Shown: in pieces, positions 30,637-34,509 of the stretch
Position numbering within the stretch: the stretch's first letter is position 1
Layout of the letters: the number at the start of each line of letters is the position of its first letter
Source: Eubacteriales bacterium
GTDB lineage: Bacteria; Bacillota; Clostridia; Peptostreptococcales; Anaerovoracaceae
Assembly: GCA_028692535.1 (NCBI GenBank)
Contig: JAQUXD010000001.1
Location: 1 to 34,509 of the forward strand
Direction: 5' to 3'
DNA length: 34,509 bases
Made by a program: the position numbers and the translations under genes
The notes under the pieces: model-generated
Told to the model about the DNA's origin: nothing
Databases searched by the model: none
The model's input: only the letters and a program-made list of their open reading frames with translations

Positions 30637-32571
30637 ATGGAAAAGAAAAAAACATTTTACATTTCCACACCCATCTACTATCCCAGCGACAACCTGCATA
30701 TCGGTCATACCTATTGTACCGTCATGGCCGACGCCATGGCGCGCTTCAAGCGGCTGGCCGGCTACGATGTGATGTTTTTGACCGGCACCGACGAGCACGG
30801 CCAGAAGATCCAAAAAAAAGCGGAGGCAAAGGGCGTGAGCCCGATCGCTTATGTGGACGAGATCGTTGACAATATCCTAGAGCTTTGGAAAACCATGGAG
30901 ATCTCTTACGACGACTTTATACGCACCACGGAACCCCGCCACGAGAAGCGGGTCCAGGAGATCTTTCTTAAAATGTACGAAAAGGGAGACATCTACAAGT
31001 CCGAGTACGAGGGCTGGTACTGTACACCCTGCGAAGCGTTTTGGACCGAGAACCAACTTCATGACGGCCTGTGCCCCGACTGCGGCCGGCCTGTGGAAAA
31101 GGCCAAGGAGGAAGCTTATTTCTTCCGCCTTTCCAAATACGCCGACAAACTGATAGAATTGTTCAAGACCACAGACTTTCTGCAACCCGAGACCCGGGTC
31201 AACGAAATGCTGGCTTTTATAGACCAAGGCCTGGAGGATCTTTGCATCTCCAGAAGCAGCTTTGACTGGGGTATTCCCGTACCCATCGACGACAAGCACG
31301 TGATCTATGTCTGGCTGGATGCGCTGTCCAACTACGTGACAGCCCTAGGCTTTCCGGAACTTCCGGGCGAAAGCAGTGAGAAATACCAGAAATACTGGCC
31401 CTGCGATGTCCATCTGGTAGGAAAAGAGATCGTCCGTTTCCACGCCATCATCTGGCCGGCGATGCTCATGTCCATCGACGCGCCTTTGCCCAAGCACGTC
31501 CTGGGGCACGGCTGGATCCTTCTGGAAGGTGGAAAGATGTCCAAATCCAGAGGCAATATCGTGGACCCCGTCAAGCTGATTGAACGCTACGGCGTGGATG
31601 CCCTGAAGTATTTCCTGCTCCGCGAATACACCTTCGGACAGGATGGTCTGTTCACCAACGAGGTGATGCTCAACCGGTTGAACTACGACTTGGCCAACGA
31701 TTTGGGAAATCTCCTTTCCCGGACCGTGTCCATGATCGAAAAATACAACGAAGCGCAAGTGCCCCCGGCAGGGCCCTCGAAGGGGACGGATCAGGCTTTG
31801 AAGGATTTGGCGCTGGGCTGCTATGCACGCGTTGCAGAACATATGGATCACTTCCGCTTCAATCAGGCGCTGGAAGAGATCTGGGTGCTGATTCGTCGGA
31901 CGAACAAATATATCGACGAGACCGCCCCCTGGATCCTGGCGAAAGAGGAAGCCTCCAAGTCCAGGCTGGATGCTGTGCTCCACAATTTGGCCGAATCTCT
32001 GCGCATCGTGTCGATCCTGATTTACCCCTTTATGCACACCACTGCAACGGAGATCCGCAGTCAGCTTGGTCTGTGGTATGCCGAGCCGGAATGGAAGGAT
32101 GCTGCAGTCTTCGACTGCATGAACGGAGAGATCGTCAAAAAAGGAAAAGCTATTTTCCCCAGGCTGGACATCGAAGAGGAAATCACCGCCTTGGAGGCGA
32201 TGAAGGAAAGCGAAGAGGCGCAAACAGATCTACCGCCGGAAATTCCCTACAAAGAACCCATCGATTTTGCGGATTTTGACAAGATCGACCTTCGAACCGG
32301 CGTCATCCTGTCGGCGGATAAGCATCCCGATGCCGACAAGCTTTTGGTTTTCCAGGTCCGCATGGGCCGGGAGGTTCGGCAGATCATTTCCGGCGTGGCG
32401 GAAAGCTACAAGCCGGAAGACTGCATAGGTCAGCAGGTGATCGTGGTGGCCAACCTGAAGCCGCGTAAACTCCGAGGGAAGGAATCCAACGGCATGCTGC
32501 TGTTTGCCAATGACCGGGACAAGTTTACGTTTGCGCTCACGAAAGCCCGGGACGGAGAGGTCGTCAGCTGA
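30637..32571 (+). CDS. metG: Methionine--tRNA ligase
   Basis: Charges tRNA-Met. 644 residues from the ATG at 30637, which has AGAAGGAG upstream. HIGH is at residues 21-24 (NLHIGHTYC), a Cys4 zinc knuckle at about 129-149 (CTPC and CPDC), and KMSKS at 300-304. After the helical anticodon-binding domain there is a C-terminal tRNA-binding (Trbp111-like) domain from about residue 545 (FDKIDLRTGVILSADKHPDA, then LKPRKLRGKESNGMLLFA), which usually dimerises the enzyme. Length and layout are normal for Bacillota. Its stop overlaps the next gene as TGATG. No T-box leader is seen in the 37 bases after the preceding gene. Confidence 0.97.
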   Translation: MEKKKTFYISTPIYYPSDNLHIGHTYCTVMADAMARFKRLAGYDVMFLTGTDEHGQKIQKKAEAKGVSPIAYVDEIVDNILELWKTMEISYDDFIRTTEPRHEKRVQEIFLKMYEKGDIYKSEYEGWYCTPCEAFWTENQLHDGLCPDCGRPVEKAKEEAYFFRLSKYADKLIELFKTTDFLQPETRVNEMLAFIDQGLEDLCISRSSFDWGIPVPIDDKHVIYVWLDALSNYVTALGFPELPGESSEKYQKYWPCDVHLVGKEIVRFHAIIWPAMLMSIDAPLPKHVLGHGWILLEGGKMSKSRGNIVDPVKLIERYGVDALKYFLLREYTFGQDGLFTNEVMLNRLNYDLANDLGNLLSRTVSMIEKYNEAQVPPAGPSKGTDQALKDLALGCYARVAEHMDHFRFNQALEEIWVLIRRTNKYIDETAPWILAKEEASKSRLDAVLHNLAESLRIVSILIYPFMHTTATEIRSQLGLWYAEPEWKDAAVFDCMNGEIVKKGKAIFPRLDIEEEITALEAMKESEEAQTDLPPEIPYKEPIDFADFDKIDLRTGVILSADKHPDADKLLVFQVRMGREVRQIISGVAESYKPEDCIGQQVIVVANLKPRKLRGKESNGMLLFANDRDKFTFALTKARDGEVVS

Positions 32572-33389
32572 TGCTCTTCGACTCTCATGCGCACATCAGC
32601 GACCGGCGGTTCGACAAGGATCGCCGGGGTCTGTATCAACAAATCCGGGATGCGGGACTGGTCGTTGTGATGGACGTGGGTTCGGATCTGGCCACGTCTT
32701 TGGATGCGACGCGCGCAGCGGAAGAAAACGATTTTTGCTACGCAGTGGTTGGCTGTCATCCGCACGAGGCCAAGAGTTTCGACGAAGATCAGCTGGCACT
32801 GATCAAAGGTTTGACAAAAAAACCTAAGGTGAAAGCCATCGGTGAGATCGGACTGGATTATCACTACGACTTTTCCGACCGGGAAAGCCAGCGATTTTGG
32901 TTTGCCCGTCAGGTGGGGCTTGCCGTGGATCTGTACATGCCTATTGTGATTCACGACCGGGAGGCCCATGAGGATGTGTTGAGCATCCTGCGGGAAAACG
33001 GGGCGTTTTCCCGAGACCGGAAAGCGCGCTTTCCGGCGCGTCCCGACGGGACGCCGGATGCCCGGGTGCTCTTGCACTGCTATTCGGGCGGCGCGCAGAT
33101 GGCGGAGCAATATGTAAAGCTGGGCGCCACCCTCAGCATCGCCGGTCCGGTCACTTACCGCAATGCCAGGCGGGCCCGGGAAGTGGTGGAAGCCGTGGAT
33201 TTGATGCATTTACTGGTAGAGACCGACGCGCCCTATCTGGCGCCGGAACCCTTCCGGGGCCGGACCAATATCCCGCCCTACGTGGAGCACACCGCTCGCA
33301 AAGTGGCCGAGATCAAAGGCACAACCTACGAAGAAGTGGCGCTGCAAACCTGTCGAAACGGGTGTCGGTTCTTCGATATCGAACTGTAA
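32571..33389 (+). CDS. tatD: TatD-family metal-dependent DNase
   Basis: 272 residues with the TatD amidohydrolase motifs in order: FDSHAHISD (metal His pair), VGCHPHEAKS, AIGEIGLDYHYDFS, VIHDREAHED, LLHCYSGG and LVETDAPYLAPEPFRG. All metal ligands are present, so an active 3'-5' exonuclease or related hydrolase is expected. It is slightly longer than typical because of a basic insert (SRDRKARFPARPDGTP) between two strands. Translation is coupled to metG by TGATG, a pairing common in Bacillota. The flavodiiron gene starts 12 bases after its stop. Confidence 0.93.
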   Translation: MLFDSHAHISDRRFDKDRRGLYQQIRDAGLVVVMDVGSDLATSLDATRAAEENDFCYAVVGCHPHEAKSFDEDQLALIKGLTKKPKVKAIGEIGLDYHYDFSDRESQRFWFARQVGLAVDLYMPIVIHDREAHEDVLSILRENGAFSRDRKARFPARPDGTPDARVLLHCYSGGAQMAEQYVKLGATLSIAGPVTYRNARRAREVVEAVDLMHLLVETDAPYLAPEPFRGRTNIPPYVEHTARKVAEIKGTTYEEVALQTCRNGCRFFDIEL

Positions 33390-33401
33390 AGGAGATCGAG
33401 A

Positions 33402-34509
33402 ATGCACTGTGTAAAGAAATTGATGGACGACATGTACTGGGTCGGCGCAAGTGACCGGAGACTGGCGCTGTTCGAAAACCTGTATCCGATTCCTGCCGGT
33501 ATTTCCTATAATTCCTACCTGGTCCTGGATGAGAAGACCGTTCTGATCGATACTGTGGACAAGGCTGCGACGGGAGTCTTTTTTGAAAATCTTAAGCATG
33601 TTCTCTCGGGCCGGCCGCTGGACTACCTGATCGTCAACCACGTGGAGCCGGATCATGCAGCCGCTTTTGCGGATCTGATCTGCTGTTATCCGAATCTGAA
33701 GATCGTGAGCAATGCCAAAGGGCTTGATATGATCCGCCAGTTCTTTGATTTCGACGTAGACGCCTGCTCTATCACGATTAAAGAAGGTGAAGCGTTGGCT
33801 ACCGGACGCCACAGCTTCCGGTTCTTTATGGCGCCTATGGTCCATTGGCCGGAAACCATGGTCACCTACGACGAAACAGATCACATCCTCTACTCGGGAG
33901 ACGCTTTCGGAACCTTCGGCGCCATTAACGGAAATCTCTACGCGGACGAAGTGGACTTCGAACAGCATTGGCTGCCCGAAGCTCGGCGCTATTATGCCAA
34001 TATCGTAGGGAAGTACGGCGCTCAGGTGCAGTCGTTGCTAAAGAAAGCTGCCGGTCTTCAAATCGAACAGATCTGCTCCCTTCACGGACCGGTCTGGCGG
34101 AAAGACCTGGCGTGGTTCATGGAAAAATACCAACGCTGGAGCTCCTATCAACCGGAAGATAAGGCTGTGATGATTGCCTACGGCTCGATTTACGGGCACA
34201 CGGAAAATGCGGCTGATATACTGGCCTTTGCGCTGGGAGAGGCCGGCGTCAGAAACATTGTCATGTACGATGTTTCTTCCACCGACGTATCCCATTTGGT
34301 GGCCGAGGCCTTCCGGTGCAGTCATTTGGTACTGGCCGCTTCCACCCACAATGCGGAAATCTTTCCGCCCATGCATCATTTCCTGTTGGATCTGAAGGCC
34401 CATAATATGCAGAACCGGACTGTGGCGCTGATCGAAAACGGTACCTGGGCCGCCTCTTCGGGCAAGTTGATGGCGCAGATCGTATCGGGCATGAAAGAAA
34501 TGGATTTGA
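33402..34509 (+). CDS. A-type flavodiiron protein (FprA-like O2/NO reductase), 3' end cut by window
   Basis: The frame is open to the last base, giving 369 residues of a family protein of about 400. The N-terminal metallo-beta-lactamase-like domain keeps the diiron ligands: His80, Glu82, Asp84 (NHVEPDH), His148 (MVHWPETM), Asp167 (SGDAFGTFG) and His228 (LHGPVWR). A flavodoxin domain that binds FMN begins at about residue 253 (IAYGSIYGHTENAADILA). These enzymes reduce O2 to water or NO to N2O in the cytosol of anaerobes, protecting oxygen-labile enzymes such as the hydrogenases upstream. The ATG has AAGGAGA upstream and follows tatD by 12 bases. Confidence 0.93.
   Translation, partial: MHCVKKLMDDMYWVGASDRRLALFENLYPIPAGISYNSYLVLDEKTVLIDTVDKAATGVFFENLKHVLSGRPLDYLIVNHVEPDHAAAFADLICCYPNLKIVSNAKGLDMIRQFFDFDVDACSITIKEGEALATGRHSFRFFMAPMVHWPETMVTYDETDHILYSGDAFGTFGAINGNLYADEVDFEQHWLPEARRYYANIVGKYGAQVQSLLKKAAGLQIEQICSLHGPVWRKDLAWFMEKYQRWSSYQPEDKAVMIAYGSIYGHTENAADILAFALGEAGVRNIVMYDVSSTDVSHLVAEAFRCSHLVLAASTHNAEIFPPMHHFLLDLKAHNMQNRTVALIENGTWAASSGKLMAQIVSGMKEMDL

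Overview
The window looks like chromosomal DNA of an anaerobic, fermentative Bacillota/Clostridia-type bacterium. Evidence for this: a fused long-form PurL with a C-terminal glutaminase; an Hnd-type NAD(P)-linked [FeFe] hydrogenase operon with a sensory hydrogenase cassette; an oxygen/NO-scavenging flavodiiron protein; strong AGGAGG-type ribosome binding sites; several TTG/GTG starts; and a base composition that looks mid-50s % GC by eye. I could not search databases, so taxonomy below this level is not claimed. I found no tRNA, rRNA, CRISPR array, insertion sequence or phage gene, and no gene-free stretch longer than about 210 bases.

Layout. (1) 3-2276: 3' part of purL, ended by a bidirectional terminator. 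(2) 2351-7320, minus strand: two bactofilins flank a MoxR-type AAA ATPase, a DUF2201-type (metallopeptidase-like plus VWA) protein and a BspA-type leucine-rich-repeat protein. The middle three are tightly packed and probably work together. This is the part of the window whose function is least explained. (3) 7487-18999, plus strand: one promoter precedes a membrane-bound degenerate-GGDEF/EAL protein. It is followed 12 bases later by a ten-gene Mrp/Mbh-type cation antiporter module and a DUF554 membrane protein. The antiporter contains four ND5/ND4-like ion-channel subunits, and its MrpA is split into separately encoded pieces, one of which is fused to MrpB. (4) 19123-22373: a regulatory cassette (two DRTGG proteins, a small HATPase, a sensory-type [FeFe] hydrogenase with the proton-donor Cys replaced by Ala, and a PHP-domain protein). 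(5) 22368-27627: a Rex-like operator, a strong promoter, and hndA-HATPase-hndB-hndC-hndD ending in a terminator hairpin. (6) 27688-34509: an Asp/Glu racemase-family gene converging on and overlapping a C-terminally short BirA, then an EamA transporter, a histidine phosphatase, metG, a TatD nuclease, and a flavodiiron protein cut by the window end.

How it fits together. The hydrogenase (NADH plus reduced ferredoxin to H2, or the reverse), its redox/H2-sensing cassette and the large cation antiporter suggest a cell that manages redox and ion gradients by fermentation. The antiporter lies directly upstream of the hydrogenase loci, but it has no hydrogenase or ferredoxin-oxidising subunits of its own here. 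Any physical link between the two is inference.
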